64,000 nt of DNA from Alphaproteobacteria bacterium (GCA_013911655.1 JACESU010000003.1:164296-228295), one strand, 5' to 3'. Positions 8,984-18,725 are shown, counted from the first letter of the stretch. The notes: generated by a model not told the origin, from the sequence alone. Program-made: numbers and translations.

Positions 8984-9611
8984 CTTGAAGCTCCTGACGT
9001 AAGGTTGCGGGGGAAAGAGAGTGCGCTGGCATAAGGTCGATAACGGGTACCTCAAGAATTTGGGACGGCGTCTCATGACTTGCCATGATGACAATGCCTC
9101 CTTGGCCTTGGTGGTCACAGCAAGCACCTAAGAATAAGGCTTTGGTGCGCGCATCAAGATGGGTCAAAGGCTCGTCCAATAACCATAAGGGGACGCGCGG
9201 GCCAAAAAAAAGCCGTGATAAATTTAGGCGTTGACGCTGACCTGCTGACAGTGACGCGACTGGCTTGTCGTGAAGGACACGTGTTTCTTGTAAAAAATCA
9301 GTACCGTGCGAAGGCGCGCCGTAAAGACTTTGCCACAAATGCAAATGCGTCCCTACATCGACGGCTCCTTTTAACCCGTCCTCGCCCAGAACGGCGCGAA
9401 AGTCTTCAGGTGTCAGCGCGCATCCTTGCCACGTAATGCGCCCTTTTTTCAAAGGAATGAGGCCCACGACGGCTTCTAACAGGGACGTCTTTCCTTGTCC
9501 GTTCTTGCCTTGAAGCAGGGTCAAGCTTCCTGGCGCAAGGGTGCAAGACACCGCTTTAAACAAAAGGCGCCCCCCGCGTACAAGGCTTACACCGTCAAGG
9601 ACAAGGCTCAT
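8964..9611 (-). CDS. ccmA: Heme exporter ATP-binding protein CcmA
   Basis: CcmA is the ATPase that drives CcmB and releases holo-CcmE during cytochrome c biogenesis. The 215-residue protein has a Walker A GKNGQGKTS (near residues 35-43), an ABC signature LSAGQRQRL and a Walker B LWLLDEPLTHLD followed by an H-loop in MASHE. This short single-domain layout is typical of CcmA. Its start overlaps the mfd stop by four bases (ATGA) and its end overlaps ccmB, so the three genes are translationally coupled. Confidence 0.9.
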   Translation of the reverse strand: MSLVLDGVSLVRGGRLLFKAVSCTLAPGSLTLLQGKNGQGKTSLLEAVVGLIPLKKGRITWQGCALTPEDFRAVLGEDGLKGAVDVGTHLHLWQSLYGAPSHGTDFLQETRVLHDKPVASLSAGQRQRLNLSRLFFGPRVPLWLLDEPLTHLDARTKALFLGACCDHQGQGGIVIMASHETPSQILEVPVIDLMPAHSLSPATLRQELQDVALFA

Positions 9612-12600
9612 GCCTCCTCCTTCGCGGGTAAAAGTCCGACAAGATCACGGAGCACTTTGTGGGCCAGTTTTAATTTAGCCTTAGGATCACGAATGTCGGC
9701 CTTGATGACAAGGCTTTGATCAGGCCGTACGGTGATTACGCCTTTTTTGTCGAGAACATAGGTAATCAGTTTATCGGGGGCGGCGAAGGTGTTTTGGAAA
9801 AACGCAAGGGTCATGCCGCGATCGCCTACGTCGATTTTAGCCACGCCCGCCTGTTTGCACAGTTGTTTTAGTCCCATGACTTCAAAAAGGGTCGTTACGT
9901 CCTCAGGAGGAGCGCCAAACCGGTCAACGCTTTCGGCGTAAAGGGCCTTAAGATCGTCTTTCGTTGTTGCCCAAGAAAGGCGTCTGTAGAAATTTAACCG
10001 TACACCCAAATCAGGAATATAAGAAGGGGGCAGCATGACGGGAAGGCCAAGGGACATCTGGGGCGACCATTTTTCGGCAATTTCTTCGCCGCGCGCCTTG
10101 GCCTTGACGGCAAGAACGGCGTCCTCGAGCATTTGTTGATAAAGCTCAAGGCCCACTTCTTTGATGTGGCCTGATTGCTCTTCTCCCAAAAGGTTACCCG
10201 TGCCGCGTAGATCCATGTCGTGGCTGGCGAGCTGAAATCCGGCTCCCAGCGTATCAAGGGTTTGCATGACCTCGAGGCGCTTTGTTGCGCTTTCGGATGC
10301 AGGTTTGTGGGTAGGCAGGGTGAGATAAGCGTAGCCCCGTGCTTTAGCCCGGCCCACGCGGCCTCGCAGTTGATACAGCTGGGAAAGACCAAAAAGATCC
10401 GAACGGTACACGATGATGGTATTCACAAACGGCAGATCCAAACCCGATTCAATAATGTTGGTGGACAGGAGGACGTCGACTTCCCGGTCGCAGAAGGCTG
10501 TCATGGCCTTTTCCAGATCGGTTGCCGCCATTTGTCCTGTGGCAAAGGTCACACGCAGATCAGGAATAAGAGCCAGGAGCGTGTCTTTTACTTCGTCAAG
10601 ATCTTTGAGGCGCGGACAGACAAAGAACGTTTGGCCACCGCGCGCACGCTCGCGCAAAATAGCCTCTTTGATGACCACAGGATCAAAAGGTGTGACAAAG
10701 GTGCGTACGGGTAAGCGGTCCATGGGCGGCGTCGTAATGAGGCTGAGCGAGCGCATGCCCGTCAAGGCCATTTGAAGCGTGCGAGGAATGGGTGTGGCGC
10801 TTAGGGTCAAAAGGTGCGTTTGGGGATTAAGGGATTTAAGCTTTTCCTTTTGCTTGACGCCAAAGTGCTGCTCTTCGTCCACAATGAGAAGGCCCAGGTC
10901 TTGGAACGTGACGGAACGCGCAAGAAGCGCGTGGGTTGCGATCACCACATGGACTTTGCCGCTTGCGATTTCTTCCTTAGTTTTTTTAGCAGCCGTGGCA
11001 CTGACAAAGCGGGAGAGCTGCGCCACCCGAATCCCGAGCCCTTCAAAGCGCTTTTTGAAATTGAGAAAGTGTTGACGTACAAGGAGCGTGGTGGGGGCAA
11101 TCAGGGCGACTTGTTTGCCGGCACTGGCAGCCACGCACGCAGCGCGCAAGGCGATTTCAGTTTTACCAAAGCCAACGTCACCGCACACAAGCCGGTCCAT
11201 GGGATGGCCAGAGGCTAGATCCTCGAGGGTTTCTTCAAGGGTACGCCACTGGTCATCGGTTTCAGCGTGGTCAAAACGCTGACAAAAGGCGGTGTAGATG
11301 GCTTCATCTGGCACTAATGGTTCGCACGTTAAAAGCTCTCTTTTGGCGGCTGTTTCCAACAGGTGAGAGGCAATAGCAAAGAGGTCCTTTTTGATTTTTT
11401 CTTTGCGCTGGCGCCAGGCATTCGTCCCAAGTTTGTCGAGGGCAGCGGCACTGGCCTCACCGCCATATCGGCAAATAAGGTCCAAGTTTTCCACCGGTAA
11501 AAAGAGGCGGTCTTGGCCGGCGTACTCGAGCTGCAAACAGTCGTGGGGTTTACCGCCCACGGTAATGCTCACAAGCCCTTGATATCTTCCGACCCCGTGA
11601 TCGTGATGCACCACAAGGTCGCCTGCTGAAAGGGCGCAGGCCTCTTCAATAAAAAGATCCGACCGTTTTTTGCGACGCGCGCGCTGGGTCAGCATTTTTC
11701 CCATAAGTTGGGAGGCGCTGACCACACGGATCTGATCGTCTTCAAAGCTTTGGGACACAGGATAGGGAACAAGGCAGGGGACGCTTATGTCGACGCGCGT
11801 GAAAAAAGTGGATGCCGCCGCTTCCTCATAAGGGCACTCAAGGGATTTTAGCATTTCTTGAAAAGTGAGGCGTTCTCTTTGGGTTTGCCACGCCAGAAAC
11901 AAAGTTTTACTTTGGGCTTTGGCACTTTCAAGGATATGGGAAAGCTGCTTGAGGAGCGTTTCTTGAGGTGGATGCGCCCACAAAAAGGGTTTGGCGCCAA
12001 GAGAGATGACGTGATCCTGATGGCTTTCTGGGACGTCGTAAGGATTTGTTTGATAGGTTTCTAGGGTGCGCGTATGCTTTTCAATTTCTTTCAGGCTTAG
12101 AAACAAGCTTTCTACGGGCACGGGATGGTAAAGTTGCTCTTTGCCGGGAGGGGTGTTTTTGCGCGCTTGATAATAATCCTCGATGGCCTCAACGCGCTCG
12201 CTGAGACTCAAGGGGACGTCCGCGCCTAAAAAGAGGCGGCTGTGCGCCCCCACCACATCAAAAAGAGGAAGAAGCTCGTTATAAAAGAACGGGAGCCAAT
12301 GCTCCATACCCCCGTGGGGTCGCCCTTCACTGATATCATTGTAAAGGGTGTCGAGGGCCTTGGGCACACCGAACGCTTCACGGTAGCGCTGCCTGAACTG
12401 GCTGATCGTGTCAGGGGATAGCGCGACTTCAGTAACAGGCAGAATCTCCAGGCTTTTAAGAATGTCCTGGGTGCGCTGGGTCAAGGGGTCAAAGGTTTTG
12501 ATGGTCTCGATCTCGGTGCCGAAACGGTCGATGCGTTGGGGCAGGTCCGCGTGGGCCGGAAAAAGATCCACAAGGCTGCCGCGTACGGCGTACTCGCCTG

Positions 12601-13078
12601 GCTCACGTACGGTTTCAACCCGCAGATACCCGGCCGCCGCCAATACGTGCTCAAGGCGTCCCTCGGGCAGACTTTGGCCAAGTTGCAAGGTGAGGGTCGT
12701 GTTCGCAAAAAGGCTTTGGGGTGGTACGCGCTGTAAAAGGGCGCCGCAAGTGGTCAGTACAACGAAGGGCCCTTTTTCATCGTGCAAGGTTTTCAGGGTC
12801 GCAAGGCGCGTCCCCATCAGGTCTTTGCGCGGCGACACCCGGTCATAGGCAAGGGTATCCCACGAGGGAAAGATCAAAAGGGGTAGATCGGCGTCGAGCG
12901 CGTTTAGTTGCGCGCTCAGCTCATCCAGACGCTCTTTATGGCGTACCACCACAAGAAGGGTCTGCGGGGACTCGTAAAAGAGGTGCTTGATCAGACACGC
13001 TTCCACCCCTTCGGGCACTTGGGCAAGGGTTCGTGTGCCGGGGGCGTTTTGCCCATGAAAGACGTCCGCAAGCCACAT
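9608..13078 (-). CDS. mfd: Transcription-repair coupling factor
   Basis: Mfd removes RNA polymerase stalled at DNA lesions and recruits UvrA. The 1156-residue protein has the complete domain order: an N-terminal UvrB-like region (LIFPSWDTLAYDRVSPRKDL near residue 75), a CarD-like RNA polymerase interaction domain (LVVHHDHGVGRYQGL), a RecG-like helicase with motif I GDVGFGKTEIALRA, a DEEQ box (LLIVDEEQHFG) and the motif VI segment YQLRGRVGRAKARGYAY, then a C-terminal TRCF domain. The length is normal. It heads the mfd-ccmA-ccmB unit. Confidence 0.97.
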   Translation of the reverse strand: MWLADVFHGQNAPGTRTLAQVPEGVEACLIKHLFYESPQTLLVVVRHKERLDELSAQLNALDADLPLLIFPSWDTLAYDRVSPRKDLMGTRLATLKTLHDEKGPFVVLTTCGALLQRVPPQSLFANTTLTLQLGQSLPEGRLEHVLAAAGYLRVETVREPGEYAVRGSLVDLFPAHADLPQRIDRFGTEIETIKTFDPLTQRTQDILKSLEILPVTEVALSPDTISQFRQRYREAFGVPKALDTLYNDISEGRPHGGMEHWLPFFYNELLPLFDVVGAHSRLFLGADVPLSLSERVEAIEDYYQARKNTPPGKEQLYHPVPVESLFLSLKEIEKHTRTLETYQTNPYDVPESHQDHVISLGAKPFLWAHPPQETLLKQLSHILESAKAQSKTLFLAWQTQRERLTFQEMLKSLECPYEEAAASTFFTRVDISVPCLVPYPVSQSFEDDQIRVVSASQLMGKMLTQRARRKKRSDLFIEEACALSAGDLVVHHDHGVGRYQGLVSITVGGKPHDCLQLEYAGQDRLFLPVENLDLICRYGGEASAAALDKLGTNAWRQRKEKIKKDLFAIASHLLETAAKRELLTCEPLVPDEAIYTAFCQRFDHAETDDQWRTLEETLEDLASGHPMDRLVCGDVGFGKTEIALRAACVAASAGKQVALIAPTTLLVRQHFLNFKKRFEGLGIRVAQLSRFVSATAAKKTKEEIASGKVHVVIATHALLARSVTFQDLGLLIVDEEQHFGVKQKEKLKSLNPQTHLLTLSATPIPRTLQMALTGMRSLSLITTPPMDRLPVRTFVTPFDPVVIKEAILRERARGGQTFFVCPRLKDLDEVKDTLLALIPDLRVTFATGQMAATDLEKAMTAFCDREVDVLLSTNIIESGLDLPFVNTIIVYRSDLFGLSQLYQLRGRVGRAKARGYAYLTLPTHKPASESATKRLEVMQTLDTLGAGFQLASHDMDLRGTGNLLGEEQSGHIKEVGLELYQQMLEDAVLAVKAKARGEEIAEKWSPQMSLGLPVMLPPSYIPDLGVRLNFYRRLSWATTKDDLKALYAESVDRFGAPPEDVTTLFEVMGLKQLCKQAGVAKIDVGDRGMTLAFFQNTFAAPDKLITYVLDKKGVITVRPDQSLVIKADIRDPKAKLKLAHKVLRDLVGLLPAKEEA

Positions 13079-13169
13079 TCTTCTTACTCTTACAATCCAT
13101 AACTTAGGTTAGGACCAACCTATCGTAGTTTTCGGCGCAAAAGAAGATATTTTTCTTAAGAAAAAACCG

Positions 13170-13652
13170 TTAGAGGTGCCTTTTATCTTGAAAAAAAGTC
13201 TGCAAAAGAAGGCCCGTTTCTTTTTCAAAAAGCCCTCCTGTGTGGCCTGGCTTGTGATGGCAGGTGGGATGATCAAAAACGCGCGCGCCATGCGTAAGTC
13301 CGCCGCTTTTAGGGTCATATGCACCAAAATAAACATGACGGATCCGTGCCCACGCCAGCGCCTGCGCGCACATAGCACAAGGCTCGAGCGTCACGTACAG
13401 GTCGCAGTCTGTTAAAAAAAGCGTTTGAAGGTGCTGGGCGCCTTGGCGCAGTGCCAGGATTTCTGCGTGCGCTGTTGGGTCACAAAGGGCTCTTGTGCGG
13501 TTGCCAGTTTTGGCGATGACGCGCCCCCCATGCACAAGGACGCACCCCACAGGCACCTCGTCCAGGCGTGCGGACATGCGTGCCTCGGCAAGTGCTTCTT
13601 CCATGAACAGAAAATGACTCGACAGCGTCACAGAAACTCCGCAAAATGTCAT
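13170..13652 (-). CDS. tadA: tRNA-specific adenosine deaminase TadA
   Basis: TadA converts A34 to inosine in the anticodon of tRNA-Arg(ACG). The cytidine-deaminase zinc motifs are present: [10 protein letters not shown] (His ligand and catalytic Glu) and [13 protein letters not shown] (two Cys ligands). The C-terminal stretch [13 protein letters not shown] is characteristic of TadA. The 160-residue form uses an ATG at 13652; a downstream Met at position 17 (MEEALAEAR) would give a more typical length, and neither has a clear ribosome-binding site. Confidence 0.93.
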   Translation of the reverse strand: MTFCGVSVTLSSHFLFMEEALAEARMSARLDEVPVGCVLVHGGRVIAKTGNRTRALCDPTAHAEILALRQGAQHLQTLFLTDCDLYVTLEPCAMCAQALAWARIRHVYFGAYDPKSGGLTHGARVFDHPTCHHKPGHTGGLFEKETGLLLQTFFQDKRHL

Positions 13653-13686
13653 CCGTATTCTTCACTTTGGCAAGGTAACACAGATC

Positions 13687-15084
13687 ATGACAAAAAACAT
13701 ACGCCTTGAAAGCGATTCTCTGGGCACCATTGAGGTCGAACAACACCGGTATTGGGGCGCGCAAACTCAGCGCTCCCTTGAAAATTTTCGTATCGGAGGC
13801 GAACGGATGCCTCTGGCTTTGATCCGGGCCTTTGGCATTCAAAAGCGCGCGGCTGCGTCGGCAAACAAAAAACTAGGAGAACTCTCTCCAGAGGTGGCCG
13901 ATCTGATTGTCAAAGTGGCCGATGAAGTCATTGAGGGAAAGCTTGATGATCATTTTCCCTTGGTTGTGTGGCAAACGGGATCGGGGACCCAAACCAATAT
14001 GAACGTGAACGAGGTCATTTCCAATCGTGCCCTTGAGCTTTTAGGCAAACCCTTGGGCTCAAAGGATCCTATTCATCCCAATGACCATGTGAATCACAGC
14101 CAATCCTCCAACGACTCCTTTCCCACCGCCATGCACATTGCGGCCGCCAAAGAAGTAGCCCATTATCTGGTGCCAAGGCTCCAGCGTTTGGTGGAAGCAC
14201 TTGCGGTTAAAGAGCGCGCGTTTCAAGATCTGATCAAGGTTGGGCGTACCCATCTTCAGGACGCAACGCCGCTCACCCTTGGTCAAGAGTTTGGCGGATA
14301 CCGCGCCCAGGTGGCAAATGCCCTTCGCCGGATAGAACGCGCCCTTCCTGATCTGTATGAGCTTGCCCAGGGAGGGACGGCTGTCGGCACAGGGATCAAT
14401 GCCAAAGTTGGGTTTGACACAGCCTTCGCAGCAGAAGTTGCAGCGTTTACAGGACTTCCTTTTGTGACGGCCGTTAACAAGTTTGAGGCCCTTGCCAGCC
14501 ACGACGCCCTTGTGGGGATGTCGGGCGTGCTTTGCACCCTGGCAACTGCGTTCATGAAAATCGCCAATGATATTAGGCTGTTGGGATCTGGCCCTCGATG
14601 TGGGTTTGGCGAAATTGTGTTGCCAGCCAACGAGCCGGGCTCGTCCATTATGCCGGGCAAGGTCAACCCGACCCAATGCGAGGCCTTGACCATGGTGGCA
14701 GCTCAAGTCATGGGGAATCACACAACCATCACGGTGGCGGGCGCAAGCGGCCACTTGGAACTTAACGTCTTTAAGCCTGTGATCATCAATGCCTTTTTAC
14801 AGTCAGTCAGGCTTCTTGCTGACGGCGCGCAGAGTTTTGCCGAGCACTGTGTGGACGGCATCGAAGCGGACGCTGCCCGTCTTCAGTCCCTTGTGGGCGA
14901 GTCCCTTATGCTGGTGACTGCCCTTAATCCCCATATTGGGTATGATAAGGCTGCAAAAATTGCCAAGACCGCTTTTCAAGAGCGGACAACCTTGAAAGAC
15001 GCGGGCGTAAAGCTGGGGTATCTGACGGCTGATGAATTTGATCGCTGGGTGCGGGTCGAGGAGATGATCACCCCGGCGGCGTAA
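13687..15084 (+). CDS. fumC: Fumarate hydratase class II
   Basis: FumC interconverts fumarate and L-malate in the TCA cycle as an iron-independent homotetramer. The 465-residue protein has the superfamily signature [15 protein letters not shown], the [13 protein letters not shown] segment and the [17 protein letters not shown] substrate-binding region. Length and motifs are standard. It starts 34 bases after the divergent tadA start. Downstream, the exported-repeat gene begins 37 bases after the stop with no terminator visible between, so read-through is possible. Confidence 0.97.
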   Translation: MTKNIRLESDSLGTIEVEQHRYWGAQTQRSLENFRIGGERMPLALIRAFGIQKRAAASANKKLGELSPEVADLIVKVADEVIEGKLDDHFPLVVWQTGSGTQTNMNVNEVISNRALELLGKPLGSKDPIHPNDHVNHSQSSNDSFPTAMHIAAAKEVAHYLVPRLQRLVEALAVKERAFQDLIKVGRTHLQDATPLTLGQEFGGYRAQVANALRRIERALPDLYELAQGGTAVGTGINAKVGFDTAFAAEVAAFTGLPFVTAVNKFEALASHDALVGMSGVLCTLATAFMKIANDIRLLGSGPRCGFGEIVLPANEPGSSIMPGKVNPTQCEALTMVAAQVMGNHTTITVAGASGHLELNVFKPVIINAFLQSVRLLADGAQSFAEHCVDGIEADAARLQSLVGESLMLVTALNPHIGYDKAAKIAKTAFQERTTLKDAGVKLGYLTADEFDRWVRVEEMITPAA

Positions 15085-15121
15085 GCACGGGCGTCATCAC
15101 AAAGATAAAAGGAGAGGTGTT

Positions 15122-15598
15122 TTGGGAAAGATAAACGTTTTGATAGTTGTGGGGGGATTTTGTTGTGGCATGAACGTGCAGGCGTCCGTGCCAGGGTCGC
15201 CACCCGCCCTTCCTGTGAATACCGAAAATGTAGACGTTGAAAGCTACCTTAAGCTCAATCCAGATATTGAAAACGAAGTCAGAGCAAAACATTTTGATGC
15301 TGAGAAATTTGCAAAACTTCATTTTGTAACCCATGGTCGAAGCGAAGGCAGGCCCTATTTAACCAAAAACGATCTGATGCGCCTTCCACAGGATTTTAAT
15401 CCCCAGACCTATATCAACACCTACGCGGACGTGAAAATAGGCGCAATAAAGCGCGGGAGCGACCTAGAGACTTATGCCAAATATCACTATTTGAAGATTG
15501 GTATGGCAGAGGGTCTCGCCCACAAAGAACCACTCATTTTAAGAGGAGTCTCTGTTCCCGGAAGGCAGCCTACCACAAGCGAAAAAGAGCAGGGGTAA
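15122..15598 (+). CDS. Small exported protein with two HY-x3-G-x3-EGR-type repeats
   Basis: No enzymatic domain is recognisable in this 158-residue protein. The TTG start is supported by an AAAGGAGAGG ribosome-binding site and by an immediate Sec signal peptide (residues 1-22, hydrophobic LIVVGGFCCGM, cleavage after VQA). The mature part is two ~50-residue repeats: the first has YLKLNPDIE and KLHFVTHGRSEGRPYL, the second YINTYADVK and KYHYLKIGMAEG. The same unit occurs in the next gene and in the two large proteins at 28222-33670. It is probably a periplasmic or secreted member of an effector-like family; the repeat function is unknown. Confidence 0.8.
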   Translation: MGKINVLIVVGGFCCGMNVQASVPGSPPALPVNTENVDVESYLKLNPDIENEVRAKHFDAEKFAKLHFVTHGRSEGRPYLTKNDLMRLPQDFNPQTYINTYADVKIGAIKRGSDLETYAKYHYLKIGMAEGLAHKEPLILRGVSVPGRQPTTSEKEQG

Positions 15599-15710
15599 TA
15601 ACACGCCTGTTCCGAAAAAAACCCAGAAGCTTGTTGGCGTTTTATCTATTTGATTAGAATGAATAATGGAGAAATAAATAATACGAAAAAGATTTATTTA
15701 AGTGAGGTTC

Positions 15711-15740
15711 TTGCCAGAGATTAATCCTTAACGCTATACT
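15711..15740 (+). promoter_or_regulatory. Promoter of the long exported repeat protein
   Basis: TTGCCA (15711-15716) and TATACT (15735-15740) are spaced 18 bases apart in an AT-rich 167-base intergenic stretch, 25 bases before the ATG at 15766. The good -10 box and spacing support a sigma-70-type promoter, making this gene independent of fumC. Confidence 0.6.
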
Positions 15741-15765
15741 GTAAAAGGTTTTATTTGGTGAGATT

Positions 15766-17655
15766 ATGATGAAAAAAAAAATATCGCTAAGTGTTTTTTC
15801 GGTTTTGACAAGTTCTTTTATGAGCATGGGGCTACAAGCGTCCTCAACGGAACCCCCATCAAGCCAATTAGAGAATTCTCCCTCTGAGTTGACGTCACAA
15901 AGTGCGTTGCATACCCCTAGTTATTTGGGTCTTAATCCTGATGTGAATGATCAGGCAAAGCAAGACCAACACGATCCTCACCAGTATGCAAAACTACACT
16001 TTAATCTTTATGGCAAGAATGAGAAGAGGGCACACCTAACGGAAGAAGAGCATAGCAAACTTCCAGAAGGATTTGATGCGCAGACTTATATTGAGCGTCA
16101 TCCAGATGTGGGTGAGTATGCATCGTCCCAAAAAGTCGACCAACAATCATTTGCAAAGTATCACTATTTAAAATATGGAAAAAATGAAAATAGAGGGTTC
16201 GAGAGAGCTCCTCAAGAGACCTCTTCTAGTTCTGTAAGTATTCCTCCTGCACCGGCTACTCAATCGTCCTCGAAAAATATTGAACAAGAAGGGGCAGATG
16301 TTTCGTCCGCACCAAAGGTTGTAGAAGGGGATCAGAAGGTTCCGACGCTTTCGAAAGCGCCAGAAAATGTAGATAGATCTGATGCTGTATCATTGTCACC
16401 TCCCTCAAAGATTGAAGAACCTTTGCCCAAACCCTCTGCAGAAGAATCCCAGAACAGTTCAGGTGCTACAGGTGTGCCGGCTGCACCCTTAGATAGCGTT
16501 TCTGAAGGCGGAGAAGCACCACAAGAAGATGTTTTAGGGCGTCTAGCAAAGCCAAGCTCTACACCCTTGACTCATCCAAACAAAGATCGAGCAAATATAC
16601 AAAAGGGCACAACGAATAAAAGGCTGCCTACAAGAAAGCCACGTGTTAAAGCACAAGATATTTTCAATCAAGCGCCTAGTGCCGGTGGTGCGAGTCTTGA
16701 AGAAGAAAATGCAGCGGGGCAACAAGTGCCATCAGCGTCGGCAACTGAAGATAATAACCCATCTACAGGAGCTGAGTCATCTGTTAAAAGTTCTGTGGAG
16801 GTGGCACCTCCTGCCACGGAACCGTCTGAACCCGATGTGTCATCTAAGAAAGTGAGAACTGGCCCAGGCCCCACTGTGACACTAGGGGATTTGAAGATAT
16901 TTAAGAAGAAAACACCAGAAGATAGAAAGTCATTTGTTAGAGAAAAGATGGGGTCTTTCAGTAATCTTGATGTGAAAACCAAAAGAGATGTGGAAGGAGA
17001 TATTGCCGCTCTTTTGCGAGATAGTTTGGAGCCAGGAAGTCAGGAATATCAAGAATTTAAAGGCTATCAAACCCAGCTCAAGACGCCAAATATGGATTTG
17101 ACTCAATCGCTTCCAGCGTCAGGTTTAGCCTCGTTAAAAAAGACACAGTCTGGGGTAAAGCCGAGTGCGCAACAAAGCGATGATTCAAAGGAAGGGAGAT
17201 CAACCCCCTTCCCCATAAAGTTGAGGCCCACGCTTCCTGCCCCGAAATCGGAGGCTTTAGCAAGCTCTTCTGATAATTTGCTTCCAAGTGGTCCTAAAGG
17301 TCCCCCTACTGCTTTACAAAAACTATCGGCTCTTGCACGCAATCTTTCCGCTAACAAGGCGTCTCCAACGTTTCTAAGTAAAAACAGTGGTTCAATTATG
17401 CAAGACATTGAAACTTTAAGAAAAGAAAACGCTGCTGACCCTAAAGCAATGGCCCTTGCGGATCAAGTTGAAAAGGCCTTAAGAGCAGCACAGGATAGCA
17501 CTAACGAGGAGGGGTCCGTTAAAAGGTCGTCTGTGTTAACTAAGACAGGTGAGGATGAACAACCCCCTATGGTCCCCGTTTCTTTTAGTAGTACTGCAAC
17601 GCCTGTGACGAGAGTCTTTGGAGATCCTGATGAAAGGACTCCTACCCAAAGTTAA
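15766..17655 (+). CDS. Exported two-repeat protein with a long disordered Pro/Ser/Glu-rich region
   Basis: This 629-residue protein is unrecognised outside its repeats. It has a Sec signal peptide (residues 1-25, hydrophobic VFSVLTSSFMSMGLQA, cleavage after LQA). Two repeats follow: YLGLNPDVN with KLHFNLYGKNEKRAHL, and YIERHPDVGEYA with KYHYLKYGKNENRGF. Residues ~145-350 are low-complexity (many Pro, Ser, Glu, Ala). Two short charged, probably helical segments lie at ~370-430 (FKKKTPEDRKSFVREKMG) and ~520-580 (ALQKLSALARNLSANKASP). Its repeats are closest to those of the preceding 158-residue protein, so the two look like paralogues, one with a long tail. The codon use is AT-richer than that of neighbouring core genes. 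Confidence 0.8.
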   Translation: MMKKKISLSVFSVLTSSFMSMGLQASSTEPPSSQLENSPSELTSQSALHTPSYLGLNPDVNDQAKQDQHDPHQYAKLHFNLYGKNEKRAHLTEEEHSKLPEGFDAQTYIERHPDVGEYASSQKVDQQSFAKYHYLKYGKNENRGFERAPQETSSSSVSIPPAPATQSSSKNIEQEGADVSSAPKVVEGDQKVPTLSKAPENVDRSDAVSLSPPSKIEEPLPKPSAEESQNSSGATGVPAAPLDSVSEGGEAPQEDVLGRLAKPSSTPLTHPNKDRANIQKGTTNKRLPTRKPRVKAQDIFNQAPSAGGASLEEENAAGQQVPSASATEDNNPSTGAESSVKSSVEVAPPATEPSEPDVSSKKVRTGPGPTVTLGDLKIFKKKTPEDRKSFVREKMGSFSNLDVKTKRDVEGDIAALLRDSLEPGSQEYQEFKGYQTQLKTPNMDLTQSLPASGLASLKKTQSGVKPSAQQSDDSKEGRSTPFPIKLRPTLPAPKSEALASSSDNLLPSGPKGPPTALQKLSALARNLSANKASPTFLSKNSGSIMQDIETLRKENAADPKAMALADQVEKALRAAQDSTNEEGSVKRSSVLTKTGEDEQPPMVPVSFSSTATPVTRVFGDPDERTPTQS

Positions 17656-17672
17656 TATCAAGACGCACCTTA

Positions 17673-17703
17673 AAAGAGGGGCCGTGCGGTCCCTCTTTTT
17701 TTT
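17673..17703 (+). terminator. Rho-independent terminator after the exported repeat protein
   Basis: AAAGAGGG pairs with CCCTCTTT, extended inside by CCG/CGG around a TG loop, and is followed by an unbroken T run. It lies 18 bases after the stop codon and closes effector locus A. Confidence 0.9.
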
Positions 17704-17778
17704 GCTTTATTTGAAGGCTTGCGCTGTCGCTTTGGGGTGCTAGAATAGGCTTTGTCGAAAAGAATCACGGGGAAAAAA

Positions 17779-18156
17779 ATGAACGAGCAAGAAATGCGCA
17801 AAAAAGTGCGCGCTCTTCGAGAATTCTATCAAAGTCTGATTATCTACGGTCTTGTGAATGCAGGGCTTGTCGTGGTGTGGGCTGTGTCTGGCGGTGGGTA
17901 TTTCTGGCCGATTTGGGTCATGGTTGGCTGGGGCCTTGGACTTGGGGTGTCGGCGGTGTCCTTGGGTCTTCTTCCACAGCTGAGCAGTCTTTTTCCTGTT
18001 TTTTCAGAAGACTGGGAGGAAGGGCAACTTCAAAAAATGCGTCGACATCAAAGCACGAAGCACCAAGAAAGCAATACGATCATTTTGCCCGCAGAGATGC
18101 CAGAAAAAGTCGCACCCAAGCGTCAGCAAAAAAGTGATGAAAGTAAGTCAGCTTAA
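17779..18156 (+). CDS. 2TM-domain small membrane protein
   Basis: This 125-residue protein resembles the '2TM domain' family: a charged N-terminus (MNEQEMRKKVRALREFYQSL), two membrane helices (about 20-45 and 50-72) separated by GGGYFWPIWVMVGWG, then a charged cytoplasmic tail with DWEEGQLQKMR. The ATG at 17779 follows a CACGGGGA ribosome-binding site; a longer TTG-started form would lack one. The function is unknown. It stands alone between two terminators. Confidence 0.7.
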   Translation: MNEQEMRKKVRALREFYQSLIIYGLVNAGLVVVWAVSGGGYFWPIWVMVGWGLGLGVSAVSLGLLPQLSSLFPVFSEDWEEGQLQKMRRHQSTKHQESNTIILPAEMPEKVAPKRQQKSDESKSA

Positions 18157-18175
18157 GGATAATTGACAACAAGCA

Positions 18176-18203
18176 GGCGCGCCTTTGGGCGCGTTGTTTT
18201 TTT
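18176..18203 (+). terminator. Rho-independent terminator
   Basis: CGCGCC (18178-18183) pairs with GGCGCG (18188-18193) around a four-base loop, followed by GTTGTTTTTTT. It ends the transcript of the 2TM protein gene. Confidence 0.85.
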
Positions 18204-18221
18204 GGTGGGTAAAGATTTAAA

Positions 18222-18298
18222 TGGTCGGAGCGGCGGGATTCGAACCCACGACCCTCACACCCCCAGCGTGATGCGCTACCAGGCTGCGCTACGCTCCG
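18222..18298 (-). tRNA. tRNA-Pro (anticodon GGG)
   Basis: The minus strand folds as a full cloverleaf of 77 nt with an encoded 3' CCA. The acceptor stem pairs CGGAGCG with CGCTCCG. The anticodon stem TCACG/TGTGA encloses the loop CTGGGGG, giving anticodon GGG, and the T arm contains GGTTCGAATCC. It decodes CCC/CCT proline codons. Confidence 0.95.
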
Positions 18299-18308
18299 AC
18301 GAGTTGGT

Positions 18309-18337
18309 ACTATAAGCGCTCTGGGGTGGGAACGCAA
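18309..18337 (-). promoter_or_regulatory. Promoter of tRNA-Pro
   Basis: On the minus strand TTGCGT (18332-18337) and TATAGT (18309-18314) are separated by exactly 17 bases. The -10 box ends about ten bases before the tRNA 5' end. Confidence 0.65.
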
Positions 18338-18389
18338 GGGGTAAGAATAGCAATTTAATGCTTTGTTCTATCCCCTTAAAAAACAAATG

Positions 18390-18725
18390 TTAGGCAGCCA
18401 GAAGCCCTTCTTCGACGAGGAGCTCTTTAAGCTCTCCTGTTTGATACATATCTCGAAGAATGTCAGCCCCGCCAATGAATGAACCCTTCACATAAAGTTG
18501 GGGAATAGTGGGCCACTGGGTAAAGTCCTTAATAGCTTGACGCAAATCTTGACGTGCAAGAATGTTGATGCCTACAAAAGGGACCTCTAAACGCTCAAGA
18601 ATTTGGCATACGACCCCAGAAAACCCACATTGGGGCATGTCCGGCGTTCCCTTCATAAACAGGACAACATCATTTTCTTGTAGAAGAGATCTAATTTCAT
18701 CAAAGAGGGTGTCTTGTGAACTCAT
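18390..18725 (-). CDS. grxD: Monothiol glutaredoxin (Grx4 type)
   Basis: GrxD-type glutaredoxins bind and deliver [2Fe-2S] clusters. The active site is the monothiol CGFS in GTPDMPQCGFSGVVC, with the nearby FMKG and the glutathione-binding WPTIPQLYVKGSFIGGADI. The 111-residue length is typical. It follows a BolA-family gene with a four-base gap; CGFS glutaredoxins and BolA proteins form known hetero-complexes in iron regulation and Fe-S trafficking. Confidence 0.95.
   Translation of the reverse strand: MSSQDTLFDEIRSLLQENDVVLFMKGTPDMPQCGFSGVVCQILERLEVPFVGINILARQDLRQAIKDFTQWPTIPQLYVKGSFIGGADILRDMYQTGELKELLVEEGLLAA

Noticed and set aside
14059-14754. Long open frame on the minus strand inside fumC
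   Set aside because: It lies entirely antisense to a strongly conserved gene, has no ribosome-binding site and its protein is rich in Arg, His and Cys without a recognisable family.
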